The notes: a model not told the origin generated them from the sequence alone. A stretch of DNA of 64,000 nucleotides from Paramacrobiotus metropolitanus (GCF_019649055.1 NW_026570325.1:62001-126000); one strand, 5' to 3'; shown: positions 12,861-26,265, counted from the stretch's first letter. Translations and numbers: made by a program.

Positions 12861-14303
12861 ATAAATTTTGTCCGTTACGCAAGAAAGGAAGAGCTGTCGA
12901 TGTGAAATACATCTCAGGTATGTGCGTATTTCCTAATAGTTACCGGCAATACTGACCCCGGCAAAAATATCTCCTCCGACAGTTTTTTGTGTCTCCTAAT
13001 ACACCATCGCTGAAATATTAGCCTTTTGGTGATAATCTGCGAAATCAATGATTTGCATGATAAAACCTCGGTAACTTCATCCCCTTGTCTGTCCAATAGA
13101 AGGTTAAAACCCTTAGCTTCACTTCCATACCAGTGTTTATTACTTATTGCCTCCATATTTTAAAAATGCCGTTTTATCTTTAAAGGTCGCGCGTTCATAA
13201 TTTTTATCCAATGGTCGGCAAATTTGCGGCTTTCCTACCAAATTATTTAACAGCCCTAACACTAACTCTATTTCCCGATCTTTGGAGTCCACTTGTGTAA
13301 CTTAAGTAACTCGAGGGTTTCGTTTAAGTTACTGTATGTTACTTGCCAAAATTAGTGTCCTGTCGGCAACTTATCAAACTTTCTCCCTTCTCGACCACTT
13401 CTTTCAACACGATATCTCTTAACCGTTCTAGCGCAAATGGGTTTTTGTGGACAAACAAGTTTCAAAAGTTTAAAAAACGTTGTAAAGATATTTTTGTTTA
13501 GTCACACCTTAATGTAACTGTAAAATTTTGAGCTATATCTTTTTTTATTTAAAACGAAATTTTATCAGTTGCCTTGCCTGCGTCATGTAGTGTACTTTTT
13601 TCCGTATTCTAACTGTCTCAGCCGTTACTGCAAAACTTATCAACCCCTTCTTAAAATAAACGACAAACTCGCTTCATTTAACAATTTTTCCGTAGTGGAC
13701 AATTTCGTTTAAGCCTCGCTCCGGTCTGCCAATGCACGCCAGCGTGCATTTTCTAGTACAAATTGTGTCAGTTAACAAAACAACATAACATTATTATACA
13801 CAACGGGCACTGTTTTAAAAAGCAAGGAATCTTCCTTCTTCTTGGCTGCTGAGATTGCCTGATTGTTCTGAAATCATTCTTGCTCTTGCCCTTGCTCTTT
13901 CCCAATGAGTTTTCAGCTGATTTAAAATGTTTGTACGCTTTAGCGATCGCGCCAGTATTGGTTAACATGGTCGTAGTTGAATAACTGACTTCTGGTTAAT
14001 TCGTTCAGTTCACTAACATCACCGCCGAATCATCAAACATCGCTTTATCGTCTGCGGGTGGAGTGATTCACTCCGCTAGCGGCAGCTTAGAAGCTGCCGT
14101 TGTAATCCGTCATGCATTAGTAATGGAATCCTTAATTTACGTATTGATACCGCTGCTGTAATAGCCGGTCAAGCGAGAATAATATAAAGCTCGCAAAACA
14201 GTAAGAAACAAATTCTGGTAAAATGTTGGTAGCTGGTACACACTGCACAAATCGTCAGAATCAGTAAACAAAAACCACAAGTCAAACCATAAGGTATTCC
14301 AAC
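12861..14303. other. Intergenic, no gene recognised
   Basis: AT-rich DNA with short ORFs (12914-13156, 13768-13968) that carry no motif. No repeats stood out. Confidence 0.45.
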
Positions 14304-14727
14304 TACCGTAAAATCCGATATTAACGCCCTGGGCGTTTATTTTTTTGAGAGGCTCGGGAGGGGGCGTTTAAAACCGCAGGGGGTGTTTATTACGGGGGGG
14401 CGTCTAATTTTTCAAATGAATAACACGCTCATGATGTGTCACTTTTAACAAGGTTATTATGTATGGACATTAAAGGAATAATTCAGAAACCAAGACATCA
14501 GTTAGAAAATCATGGTTTAAGAGTGTGCATTAGCTAGATTAGCAAGATGTACCACTAAGACCGTACCGACAACAGACAAAAAAAGGGCGGCGCCGCAAAT
14601 TATTAGACGCTCCGGGGCGATAATTTCGGGGAGGGCTTTTATTATTTCGTGATCTACAAGAGGGGGCGTTTAAAACCGCACGGGGCGTTAATTTCGGGGG
14701 GGGGCCTTAATATCGGATTTTACGGTA
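14304..14727. mobile_element. MITE-like element, 424 bp, with G-run subterminal repeats
   Basis: The terminal inverted repeat starts TACCGTAAAATCCGATATTA at 14304 and is mirrored exactly by the end at 14727, 21 perfect bp in all. Inside are repeated G-rich words of the type GGGGGCGTTTAAAACCGC. No coding capacity was seen. The TIR start and internal style match the element at 28004-28290, so they belong to one family. The target duplication could not be settled. Confidence 0.8.
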
Positions 14728-14786
14728 TGTACACCATGCTGCAGCGATAATTTTGTCTTCCATATTGTGCAATGATCCATCCGCTA

Positions 14787-17236
14787 TTATTCTTTACAAG
14801 ATACGTCGAGTGCATGCGCGGCTAGCCGACTCAGCATTGAGACATCCAGGTCTCTCAGATCAGTGGCGTCCCAGTCCTGGGAACTCCCATCTGGGTGGCG
14901 ACTACTAAATCTAGAACCAATAACACATTTTATAAAACTCCATCTATTCTTGAACGTTAAATATCTCCGCATGTCACCTACAGTTTGAGGAGGACGCGAA
15001 TGCCGGCCCATCCGCCTGGATAAGCCAGTGTCTGCACCCAGCGCGCGTGCAACGCCGTGACCTTTTCATATGCCCGCTGACTCACAACCGGGCAGTTGTC
15101 GTTTGCCGCTGCCACTAACCGCCGTGCCAGCTCAACGGCCCCTTCAGCCAAACGAAAGCGCAGAAACGGAATGGTGATTTCCAGCTGTGGATGTTCGTTC
15201 TCCGGCTTATCGAGTAGATCGTCCGTTGAGGGCGAACCGGCGAAATAGAACATGAAGTACATTGTTCTCCGGAGAGCAATTGGATCGGGCCCGGTGTAGT
15301 TAATCAGCACCAGCTGTTCACATACTGGTAGCAAAATCTGCGGCACGTTGCATTCAAAGTTCCAATTCTGTTGATTCTGGTGAAAACCCAGAAACTCGGG
15401 TAAGTCTTCTCTCACATGAGCGTTCTTGGTGACGATCATGTGAAGACAAACACGTTTTGCTTTCAGTACGGCCTCTAAAACAAATAATTTGGACCCCGTT
15501 AATGCCATACTATCGCCATGACTCCTTCCTTTGTAAACCAAAGCCAACGTTCGTGTATGTCGAGTAACGCTGCGGTCCAGCATTGTTATGAATGTGTAGA
15601 GAAAGTTAGTTTTCTCGACGGGAAATTTCCACCAATCCGGTTTATGTGCGTGCAGTGGTAAATATCCAAGACAATATGCCGGCTGCTGACGGATTCTTGC
15701 AACGAAAGCTGCCAGAGCACGCACACCCTGATAAAATAATAATTAAAATTATAAATAAAGTTATAAAATACTGCAACAGTACTAAAGAAGAGACACTACA
15801 GAGAAGTGGAGAACTTTTGATGAATTTTCCATACACTTATAACTGTGCAAATAAATTTCCCAGTGAAAAATGGACTTACCGTCTCATTTGTATCTGGGTA
15901 CGAACATCCAGGGTAAGCAGAATAAAAGCGATAAGCGGATGCGGCAGGAAGCTGATACGCGTTTCTTCGACAGCTGTAAAACAGAATGTACATTGTACAT
16001 AGAGTCATGTACTGCAAAATGTTTGGGACGCTTTCAAACATCGCGATTGGAGACAAAAAAAGATCTAAATCCTTGGGATGGTTGTTTTCTGATGGATTAG
16101 ATTAGGTTCAATAGTTCTGGCGTTTTCGTGAGCCCAAGAAAAGTTCCTGTGTGGGCAGACTGTCAAAAAGTGCCTGTCACTGCAGATTTCGAGCATGTGG
16201 CACTGCAGCTGAGCGCAATACACCCAAAAAGGCACACTGAATCTATAAAGCCAGGACAAGACAGAACTGTTATCCCCGAGATTTCTTGTGGCAGGATTAA
16301 ACCCAAATTTGATTTTGACAGTAATCACTTTGGGTGTCAATACTCACCTGCCTGCAAGGGGTAAGTTGGGCAGTGGATAACCACGTCACGACTCGGTTGC
16401 CTCGACTGTTGCTCGGTAAGATAGTCTTGACACGCCACCTTCAAGGAATCTTCATTCCAGAAAAAACTCCGCCCTGCTGCATCATCATGCACTTCGCCGC
16501 AAACGAATATGACCTCATCCACGCCCAGTCGCGCATACATGCGACAACCGACATTAAATTCGTATGTGGTATAGCCGTGATTCCCCTGCGTCCCGTCACA
16601 GAAAAATTTGAAAGATTCGAGGTAAATGGGCGTTTTGATATCAGTGCAGTTTTCGTCGCACGGGTGGTTACCGCTGCCAAACGATATCCGGCACGTGTAC
16701 TCCAAGAATTTAGGCATGAGATTCAGGCCACGCAACAAGTGCGCCTGGTTGAACCTGGCAACGTGCTTCCGGTAGACGAATCCGTTACGTTTCCCAAAAA
16801 AACTCAGTTCAACGCCAGGAGTAGGCAAGTGAGCGACAAGCTGACTTTTGTCCACAATATACGTATGCGCCGAAAGGGTTGGAGGTAGATCTTCCAGGCA
16901 TACTGCGCAAAATAAGCAAAGACTGACAGTGTGGGTGACCGTGCCTCGTCGAAAGACCAACGGTTCGTTGTCCCCGTCCCGCAGCGCCACCTGCACGGAT
17001 GTCTGACGGTTTGGTGCCCAGTGCTGGAAATAGTGGTGTGGCCATAGATGTTTTGAGTGAATCCATTGAGCGTTAGTTGTGCTGGAATCGAAGTCAACGA
17101 AGAAGTTGTCGCCGTCGATATCCTGCACGTATCCCAGCCACCATTGGCCATTGTCACGCTGCACCAGTACCGTGTTCGCGTAGTTAACCTCGCGTGCTCC
17201 CGAATAAAGCTCGCGAAAGTATCGGCCTGTATTCAT
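14787..17236 (-). pseudogene. Tudor-like/F-box-like paralogue with one frameshift
   Basis: Exons at 17236-16348, 15973-15880, 15727-14982 and 14910-14787 keep the same phases and borders as the 4083-6617 gene. The Tudor-like part (NTVLVQRDNGQWWLGYVQDI), the CDENC cysteines, the F-box-like exon (FLPHPLIAFILLTLDV, then VCVLWQLSL) and the last exon (ending LDVSCKE) are all present. In exon 3 the frame that follows the splice site (VSSRHIVLDIY) breaks near 15658-15661; homology resumes in another frame with PLHAHKPDWWKFPVE. The exon is 746 nt, where intact copies have lengths divisible by three. The break is a one-base loss relative to GATATTTATCCAGTG in the next paralogue. Either a young pseudogene or a sequence error; no other defect was found. 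Confidence 0.8.
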
Positions 17237-18302
17237 GATGAGCAGCAACAGGGGCCCGGTCGGTACTTCAACCGTTGCCGAAGGAAGAATCAAGGAACTG
17301 CTTTCCCAATATACAGACTAAGCTTGAACGCAAAAGGACACTTGCTGGAATCGTTGTATCCCCACGCAAATCGCGATGTATAGTACTTTGTATTATGCAT
17401 TCAGTCCAAAACGACGTATTTTCTGCAAACTGAACTCCCTTAGCGAGCTTAATGAAAGTCTGTTGAGAGGGCCAGAAAAAAATTAAGGTCACTGAAAGCC
17501 TCAATCGGATGAACCGCTCCCAAAAGCAATCGTACCAAATAAAAAAGTTAGCTGAACAAGAGTAGATCAAAGTATAGAAAAGTTGTCTAATGTACTCGTA
17601 TATACACAGACAGACGAGAGCGGTAATTACGATGTTGTTTGTTCATACCTCTGCTCCCGTTGTAAACAGATACAGTACGTACAATTTGCGGCTAAATCAG
17701 AACTTCTTGCTGCAGTAGATTCGGTAGCTGGAGATGCTCTCTGCTGTAAAGCACAGTATTTCTAGCTATAAAATATACTCTGTGGTTGAGAATTTAAAAC
17801 GTTAAAAACTGCAGGCCGATGACGAATACACCACAACCAAAACGGTAGTATGAAAACAAGGTAGGCAGCAATCACGAGAAAGCAATGGCTCTTGGAGACT
17901 GTTATTTCGGCTGCAGCAAATAATATTATTACAAAACGGGGTCAGGAATATGGTGAATAACACATCCAGTACGGGCAAGAGAAAAGCGCGGCGACAAAAG
18001 AAAAATAGCGTTCAGCTGCTAGTCGCTCACCAATAAAACAGCATCCGTTTTACGTTTGTATCCGTTTTGCAGAGATGTGACCCCTTGCCTTTGTCAGGCT
18101 GCAACATGAACCAATGACTCATACGAAACGAACAACATGAATCATACGAATTTGCGTGCCAAGTGAGAATAGTGTACCAACCCAAAAAACAACAGAAGAC
18201 CAAAATGCAGAATACGTATGCAGGCAGTACTTCGATGTTTTTCGCTTTCGCGACAGTATTGTAACATGCAGCCTTCGCATAATAAAAACCTCACTTTTGC
18301 CT
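17237..18302. other. Intergenic, no gene recognised
   Basis: Spacer between two tandem paralogues. No coding or repeat signal was found. Confidence 0.45.
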
Positions 18303-20814
18303 TTATTCTTTATAGCATCCATCGAGTACGTGCACGACCAGCCGACTCAGCATGGTGACATCGAGTTCTCTCAGGTCCATTTCATCCCAGTTCTGTAGGC
18401 TGCCATCCGGGCGATGTCTACTTAACCTAAAACAGATACTGCACTTTGTAAACTCCGACCGTTGTCGAGACGGCCACCATATGCACATGCAACGGTACCT
18501 ACACTTTCAGGAGAACGCGAATGCCGACCCATTCCTCAGGATAAACGAATGTCTGCACCCAGCGCGCCAGCACAGCCGTGACATTTTCATAAGCTCGCTG
18601 ATTAACGACCGGGCAGTTGTCGTTTACCGCTGCTACAAAGCGCCGAGCGTGCTCAAAGGCCGCTTCACTCGAACGAAAGCGCAGAAACGGTATAGCTACG
18701 CCTGGCTGAGGATGGTCTTTCTTCGTTTCCTCTTTCCTATCCAGTATATCTTTAATCTTAACCCGCGAGGGAGCACCGATAAACAATAATGTAAAGTACA
18801 CGAGTCTCCAGACGGTAGTTGGAGTGGACGCAGTGTAGTCCATGAGCACCAGCTGATCACACACCGGCATTAAATGGCGCAGAACATTGCATTCAAAGTC
18901 CCCATTCTCTCGATTGTGGTGAAGATCCAGGAACTCAGATGAATGATCCGCCTCCTCACAGGCGTTCTTGGTGATGATCATATGCAGACGAATGCTTTTA
19001 GCTTTCAGTATGGCTTTCAGCTGAAATAGTTTGTTCCCTGTTGAGCGCGTAAACTCGTCATAACTTATTTCAAACGTCGTCGTCTCGTCGCCTCGTCTTG
19101 CCAAACCAACGCCACTGTTCGTGTATGTTTGGTAATGCTACGGTCCAATTTTCTTGTAAATCTGTAGAAAAAGTTATCTCTCTCGACGGGGAATTCCCAA
19201 TTCCTTGGCTCCGGTACGTACACTGGATAAATATCGATGACAACATGCCGGCTGCTGTCGCATTCCGGCAATAGAAGCCGCCACAGCATGCACACCCTGG
19301 TGTAATCATAATTATTATTATAAATAATTTGTACAGTAGTAGAACTGTATAAGGATCCTATGTGACTGAACGTTTTCGCGGGCACTCTACATAGACTACA
19401 CCGCGTGTGCAGAATAATTAGAATTGTAGAAAATAAATAATTATGCACATCACTTAGGATAGAACAATACAGATTATTTCAACAATAAAAACAGGGTCAT
19501 GAACGAAATTAGCAGTCCTACCGGCTTGCTTGAATCTGTGACGTGACGTCCAAGGTAATCAGGATAAAAGCCATGACCGGATGCGGAAGGCAGCTAATGC
19601 GCGTTTCCTCAACTGCAGTAAAATATAGGTTCTCATAAAATAATAGTCACACAAGTACCGTACTTCAAGATACAATTGTAGTTGTATTTATATTAGCATG
19701 CTCACAAATATGTAACTGGGACAAACTCTGCGCTTCAAACCCAGTATTAGGACACTATGTTTTCTTAGATGGCAATATTGAGCAACCGCAGAATGTCATA
19801 TTATTTCTAATGTTTGCTGTTGTAATTTCTCTTATCTGTCTTGATACCGTCATACTCACAATCAGTTGCCTGTACTTGGACAGTAGTAAGTACAATACTT
19901 ACTTGGAAGTTGAAACTACAGTGCTGCTGTACTCACCTTGCGGAGAATTTTCAAGTTGGCAGTTAACGACCAGATTCTCTTGATTCTTTCTCAGTAAGAT
20001 AGCTGTGGCACGCTTCCTTCAAGGAATCATCATTCCAGAAGAAGCTACGCCCAGCTGGATCATTGTGCACTTCACCGCAAACGAATAAGACCGTATCCAC
20101 GCCGACCCGCGCAAAAATCCGACAACCGACATCGAACTTATACTCGCCATAACGATGCCTTCCTTGACCACAGCAGAAAAATTCGAAGCGTTCCAAGTTA
20201 ACATTCCTCTTGACCTGAGTGCAGTTCGTATCACACGGATGGCCACCGCCGTTCAGCGCTAACCGGCACGTGCGCACTAAGAACTTTGGCATGAAATTCA
20301 CACCGCGCAGCAAATGCGCCTGGCTAAAACTGATGACATGCTTCCGGTAGACGAAGCCGTTTAGTTTCCCGAAGAAACTTGGTTCAAAGCCAGGCGTAGG
20401 CAAGTGTGCGACGAGCTGGGTTTTGTCCACAATATGCGGAACTGCCGAATGGGTGGAGTGCTGATCATCCAGCCGTACAGCGCAAAACGTGCTGCACAAG
20501 ATGGAGTGAGTGACGGTGCCTGGTCGGAAGACCATCGGTCCGTCATCGCCGTCTCGCACCGCCACCTGCACTGATGTCTGAGGATCTGGTTTCCAGTGGT
20601 CAAAGAAGTGGTGAGGCCATAGATACTTTGAGTGAATCCACTGAGCGTTCTTTGCGCGGGCATCGAAGTTAACAAAGAAGTTGTCGCCATCAATATCCTG
20701 CACGTATCCCAGCCACCATTGGCCGTTGTCGCGCTGTACCAGCACCGTGTTCCCATAGTTCACCTCGCGTAATCCCGAATAGAGCTCGTGAAAGTATCGG
20801 CCTGTTAGCATCAT
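18303..20814 (-). pseudogene. Tudor-like/F-box-like paralogue with two frame breaks
   Basis: Exons at 20814-19937, 19612-19522, 19296-18503 and 18426-18303. The N-terminus is MMLTGRYFHELYSG with an intact Tudor-like module. The F-box-like motif (LPHPVMAFILITLDVTSQIQ, then VCMLWRLLL) is the best F-box match of the family. Break 1: exon 1 meets a stop (TAA near 19970), although the shifted frame LVVNCQLENSPQ reaches the correct donor in the correct phase. This looks like an 11-base deletion near 19978-19988. Use of a weak GTCGTT donor just upstream would bypass it. Break 2: in exon 3 near 19108 the frame ends in RRRRLK-stop, while homology resumes in another frame as GNKLFQLKAILKAK. Two independent breaks favour a pseudogene. 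The stop codon overlaps an AATAAA. Confidence 0.78.
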
Positions 20815-22191
20815 GTTGATTCTAAATTGGAGTTTTCCTGATACTGCAATCTGTTGTTGAAAGAAAAATCAATGAGTTCTAGCTGTATGGTGAGGTCCCA
20901 CAAAGCCGGTTGCTCGTGCAGTGTAATCATGCGCGTTCCAGGTATATTATGGCATCTAGTCCGTCCAGTATGACGGATCTGGAGCAAACACAATACGATA
21001 GTCAATCCTGAATTCGAGAGGGAAGCAGAAAGCATACCCTAATGATTTGAAAGTCTTGCTATAGCTATGCTCGGCGCTCGCAGATGTGATCAAAATTAAT
21101 GGACAAAATTAAATCGATCGGACCAGAGCGCTTACCGCCTTCCTAAAGTTATACATGGCTGTCTACCGGTTACGGATTCCTTGAATTTTTACTGCTCATT
21201 CTAACGCACTACAGTATTTTTACTGTATGCGAGTATGTTTATATACAGTTCTAGAGCCCCTTCCGACCTCTGAGCAAGATAGCTCTGTCCTGTGGTTTGA
21301 CCTTGATTTCGCTCAGTACTGTTTTGGTCTTTTGTCCAACTTCGTATCAAATGTGCGGATTGATCGGAGGTAGGCAGACAAGACCTCCGATAAGTTCCGT
21401 GTTCTTTTATCTGTCTGTATACTCGTATACAAATTGAAGCGAAGCCAAATGAAGCGCTCTGTACTAGCGCTTCATTTAGCTAAGCAACCATTGGAAATAT
21501 CACTGCGTACGTACAGTATGTACACAGTACAAGTGCCGTATTTTGTTTTTGACATCCAGACGGATTTTGCCTGATTTAAAGGTTTACAACAATAGTCGTA
21601 CGTTTGCATCCGCAGTGTGACCGTGAAAGCATTCGTTTTATTGTTGCCTCTGGTCTATCGACAATTAAACAAACGGCGCAGAAATTAAATTTCTAAAAAA
21701 AACTGACACCGTTAAGTTGTTGCAGTGTCACAGCCCGTCCCGACGAGCCGGCAGTTAACCATGCAATAACAACGATAGAGGCTTTTATTACTGTACATGT
21801 AAATGCTAAAAATGCAGCTATGCTAGCAAGGGAATTATTGCGCAGCCGTTTTGCTCATAGCGCTGCATCCGGTGTATAAGATGTAACCTGCCGCATATCA
21901 AGACGTACATACGTGCTTCCGGTATTGGTATCTCAGTCAGTATCTCGATGCTTTGTTTTATCGGTTTACGACAACATGTCAAACACGAGCAAAAACATCG
22001 AGAATGCTAATAAATTTTAGAGCCAAGAATGTCGTCGATCGAGCTTGAATGATCCAGAAGTCTATGTAAATAGAGGGACCAGTACCTAAACGCTGCTAGT
22101 CTTGATGATGATGGGCATATACCAGTACGCGGCATCCAGTAGCACTACGCCCAAATTTTGTGATGCTCCGACATTCTAATCACCTGCAGCA
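20815..22191. other. Intergenic, no gene recognised
   Basis: No gene signal. A 12-bp-arm hairpin (AAATGAAGCGCT) lies at 21447-21477 with a 7-nt loop. Confidence 0.45.
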
Positions 22192-24862
22192 TCAGCGCAG
22201 GTATAGATGGGCAAGAACGGACTGCTGTAAATTGCCTAAATCTATCTTGTCAAATTTTCTCAGGTCCAGGTTATTCCATACTGCAGTCTCCTCCGGATTT
22301 CCACAGTCCTGCACTCCATAGCTGCAACGAAGCTTTACTCGATAATGATTCCGATACAATGAACATGCGGCGATAACATTATTCTCAGTAGCGAAGGATC
22401 TACCGACTTAAAACGTTGTACGACAGGTCACACTTACAACTGGAGTAAAAGTCGTAGACCGTCCCATCTGTGGCCCGGATACCACACCGTCCGCACCCAG
22501 TGAGCGTGCAATCTTCTTAAACGCTTCGTGATTTTGTGGTCCACGGCTGGGCAGTGGCGTTCTAGCGCGCGCTTAAAGCACCGCAGAGCTTCAGTTTCCG
22601 CAGTATCGAAATGAAGGGCGGGAATCACTATCAGCAATGCGAACGGTTTGCTCCTTGGCGCCACGTTGCGCATGGACCAGCGGGACCCGCCATGCACAGT
22701 TGGAGGTATGCATCCCATGGAGAAATCGATCACAAATTGGCGCACTTCCAGATACCGGCAGATGGTTTTCAGTCGCAACAGCGGTAAAAATGTTTTTCCG
22801 AGAATGGGATCGTTTGCGTAGTGCGAATTCATTTCCAGCGCCATGCGGCAATGCTTGACAAATATCGCGGAAAAGCATAGTTTCTTCAAACTGATGATTG
22901 CAGTTATGCAACTAACCACGGCTGAAATGCAGTTGGTACGGTGGTTCATATGGAGCAGAGATAGAACTTTTGTTTTCTGGCTGACAGTGCGCTGGAGGAG
23001 TAGCGCCAGTCGGTAGCCCTCGGTCCCCGGCTGTCCCGCCCACTCGGAACTAAGTCGTGGAAAGTCGATGGTGACGTACGTTGCCGCTGCCGGGTCAGGC
23101 AGCAGTTGATCCCATAAACTGTTCGAGCTGCAATTAGCAGTCTGGTTAACTCCAAAGCTTTTAAACATGCTTCTTAGAAATGCAGTCCATAACTCCACTG
23201 TGCTTAGTTAAGATAAGACAAAATTTCCAATCCTATGGCATGATAAACAGTTCGTTCTTAGACGTTATGTAATGGGGGGCAAAACTAAATGTGTTCCACC
23301 ATTTCCGGCTACTGCTGATGTTAGCCAACTGGTGGTTTACGCTAGACAGCTTTAATGTACAGCGCTGCAGTAAGCAATTAGATTACAGGTACATCCGACA
23401 ATTGCGGTAAAAGTGCATGTGAGCAGGTAACTGTAAGCCCAGTGCAATCAAGAACGACGTGTACCGTCAATGCCACACAACCTTAATAGCACCGCTTTAC
23501 ATAAAACAAGGTCAAGCCTTAACGTAAACGTTTTGTTTTGCCCACTATTACTTAGACATTTGTACTGTACTGTCACCGGCGGATACATCCATTTCTCACC
23601 GTTTGGCTGCTGCCTGCGAGTGGACATCCAAATGGAGGAGGATCTCCGAAAGAATTTCCGATGGTGTACCAAACAAGACCACTTGATCGTTTTCTAGAGC
23701 AAACCGTTTTCATGTCGAGCGGTTGTTCTCCAGATACTATTATAATTACAGAATACTATAATATTATCGGGCTGCTGTTTCCAGTCAATTGTCACCCATG
23801 TTCTCTTGTATGTATGCTAGTACTCGCGTACTTTTTGATTTTGTTTTCATTCATACTCGTACCTGCAACCTGCAGAACAAAGGCGCGATCGCCAGTTCTT
23901 GGTCCATAACAGTACTGGTGAATGTAGCTTTCCATAGCGAACGAGATCTTTTTGGCGGTATCTGCTTTCCAGCACTCGCTACGGCATGATCGGTTGGATT
24001 TCTTCGTTTGATGAAAACACGAAACGGTCTGGATTATGAACGTGATTGACCCTCTACTGATGCGAACAAAGAGCTTGTCCCATCCGAAGTAGAATATGTG
24101 TTCCTACAAAACGAAAAGCCCTCTTCATGCAACGGAAAAATGTAGCAGTAGAAGAAACTTATTTGAAAGATTGATCCCACATGCGATGTTCATGAAAATT
24201 TAATAGCGCATTAGCCGAATTCTGTGGCAACTGACCAACCAACCATACGGAGCCCGGCCATCCCGGAAACCCTTATCCAGTAGTGCAGTAACGTGGTGCT
24301 CCTCAATATTAGCCAGATAATCCAGTTTCTCCGAACGGTAGATCACTTTCATAAGGGGAACTTCCTTGATTTTCATAGGACGGTGCAGATCGTCGTCAGT
24401 GTCGTTGGTGGGCAGCAAACTGGTCATTTGCCAGTGATGGACGACACGAAACGCGGCATCTGGATCTCCAGATTCCAGAGAAACGCAGCAAAGATATGAC
24501 GTCGACTGGACACAATTGCGCAGCAGTTTCGCTGGACGGAAAATGTACGGTCCAGTTTCTTCCTCGCGCAGTGCCACGAAAACACTATTGTCAGGCTGCA
24601 CGCTGCTGTTCATCCACAGTTCCGGACGGTACGCGTACACTCGGTCGGATGACACCCACCACGGTGGGAACTTTGTACAGTCAAAATCGACAAAGACTTT
24701 ATCGCCGTCCACGTCCTGAAGGTACGCGAGATACCATTCATCGCCGACTACATTGACCATTACCGTGTTATTGATGTTAAACTGACCACGGCGTTTAGTA
24801 CCAGAAAAATATGTATTAGCTGTTTCTATCATGGCTCCACACACGAACGTCTTACTCGTCAT
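22192..24862 (-). CDS. Divergent Tudor-like/F-box-like paralogue, intact (about 618 aa)
   Basis: Proposed exons: 24862-24236, 24103-23863, 23693-23600, 23202-22438 and 22321-22192, giving one frame of 618 codons. The last three introns have exactly the phases of the other copies (1, 2, 2), and exon 2 is 94 nt as in two of them. The Tudor-like part reads NTVMVNVVGDEWYLAYLQDV. The F-box-like motif is clear: TPSEILSEILLHLDVHSQ, then TVELWTAFL. The last exon keeps NLDLRKFD. It has an extra intron inside the region that is exon 1 in the paralogues (donor GTCAGT at 24235, acceptor GTAG at 24104); this border is the least certain part. It lacks the Cys pairs of the other copies. It is likely the oldest branch of the cluster and is functional by its open frame. 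Confidence 0.72.
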
Positions 24863-26265
24863 CAGTCAGCACAATCAAGTCAAATATCCAGCTTGTGAAA
24901 TATCTTTAAGTGAAACGAGCTCTTTACATTAAACAGATAAATATGCGTTCGTTCAATACCAGGTGTCGATTTGAGGCCATTTTCTTCAAAAACTATCAGC
25001 AGAAGAGCAAAACTGCAGCTTAAAACTGGGCCCTTGCATTTCTGACACTAAGCCGATTCCTGGTTTTTGCAGCATGGTGATTCCGCAAATGTATCCGTCA
25101 TTCTGGAGTCTGGACGCGCAATCGTACTCTGCGGTCGTACGCACAGTACCCAGAAAAGCCGTTAATCAGACCGAACACGAGCACAAAACAGCATCTACAG
25201 CATTATCAAGGGCATTATCATGGTTACACAGGATTCCATATCCAGCTCGTGCCATTCGAAAAGTTGAAGGCAATTGCGCAGACCAAGATAAAGAAACTCC
25301 GGATAAAGAAGAAGCCCCGGGCGTACAACATGCTGCAGCCACTGCTCGTATCCTATGAGTTAGGGTTCGCTTAAAGGTTACGAATCTGTTTTAAATTTTG
25401 CCCGCTCTTCTCGGGAGGGGAGGGGAATCGTCCCCCTCCTGGGGTGACTGTCGTTGACTTTTCACTATTTAGGCCTGCTCGTTGGACGAGGCGCTGCTAA
25501 TTCATGCGTCCAGGGGCTAGGGATTAATACAGTCTTCAGGGTGCAGTACAGCTGCGGACAGCAATCTTAACATTCTGGACAACAAAAAGAAATTGGGAAA
25601 AGCACCAAATTAAACTTGTCCAACATTTGTACTCATATGGCTAAATCTGAATTACGGTGGAATGGAGTAAGCTTTTCTTGCCGCTTGAGCAATAGTCAGC
25701 TATATATAACACAGTGATGGTGAAGGATGGTAGACGCACAATGTACAGTACATCCGCCTTTCTAACCGGTATGTATAGAAGTACAGTAGTTTGTTTACCA
25801 TTTTGCATCTTGGGAAAAAAATGTGCGCAGAATTGCAGAATTAATCATGTGGCTTAATGTGTGCAGAAATCGAAAGGTAGCAAAGGAACGTTGCAAGGAA
25901 TGCCAAAAATGATTTCGATATACGCAATACTTGCAACATGCTTCTACGGTCTACTGGCTAAATTATGAAGGTCACACCAGAAGCCGAAGTGCCGCCATTA
26001 CCCAACACAGTGGGCAAACCGTAGTAGATGAGAAACTTCTGCAAATAAATGTCTTCCAAAACCACCAGGTGATTACCAAAAGGTCGAGTTACTTATCAGC
26101 TTCCGTTTTAAAAAGACTGGTGCCGCGCACACAGCACAGGCTATTGAGTGTCTAATTTCAGGCTTTCTCCGATTGCCAGCTGAGTCGTTTGCAAAACAAA
26201 GCAAACGTAAAAGGCTGCGTTTTTTGTCAACACTATGCACAGGAGCTTCGTACTGCAACAGTCAG
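24863..26265. other. Intergenic, no gene recognised
   Basis: An ORF at 25074-25358 has no motif. A G-rich stretch lies near 25410-25450. From about 26065 the sequence matches the upstream flank of the Ig-like gene at 57058, partly in inverted order. Confidence 0.45.

Noticed and set aside
16334-16888. Plus-strand ORF of 184 codons
   Set aside because: Antisense to exon 1 of the Tudor-like paralogue; the open frame follows from codon bias of the real gene.
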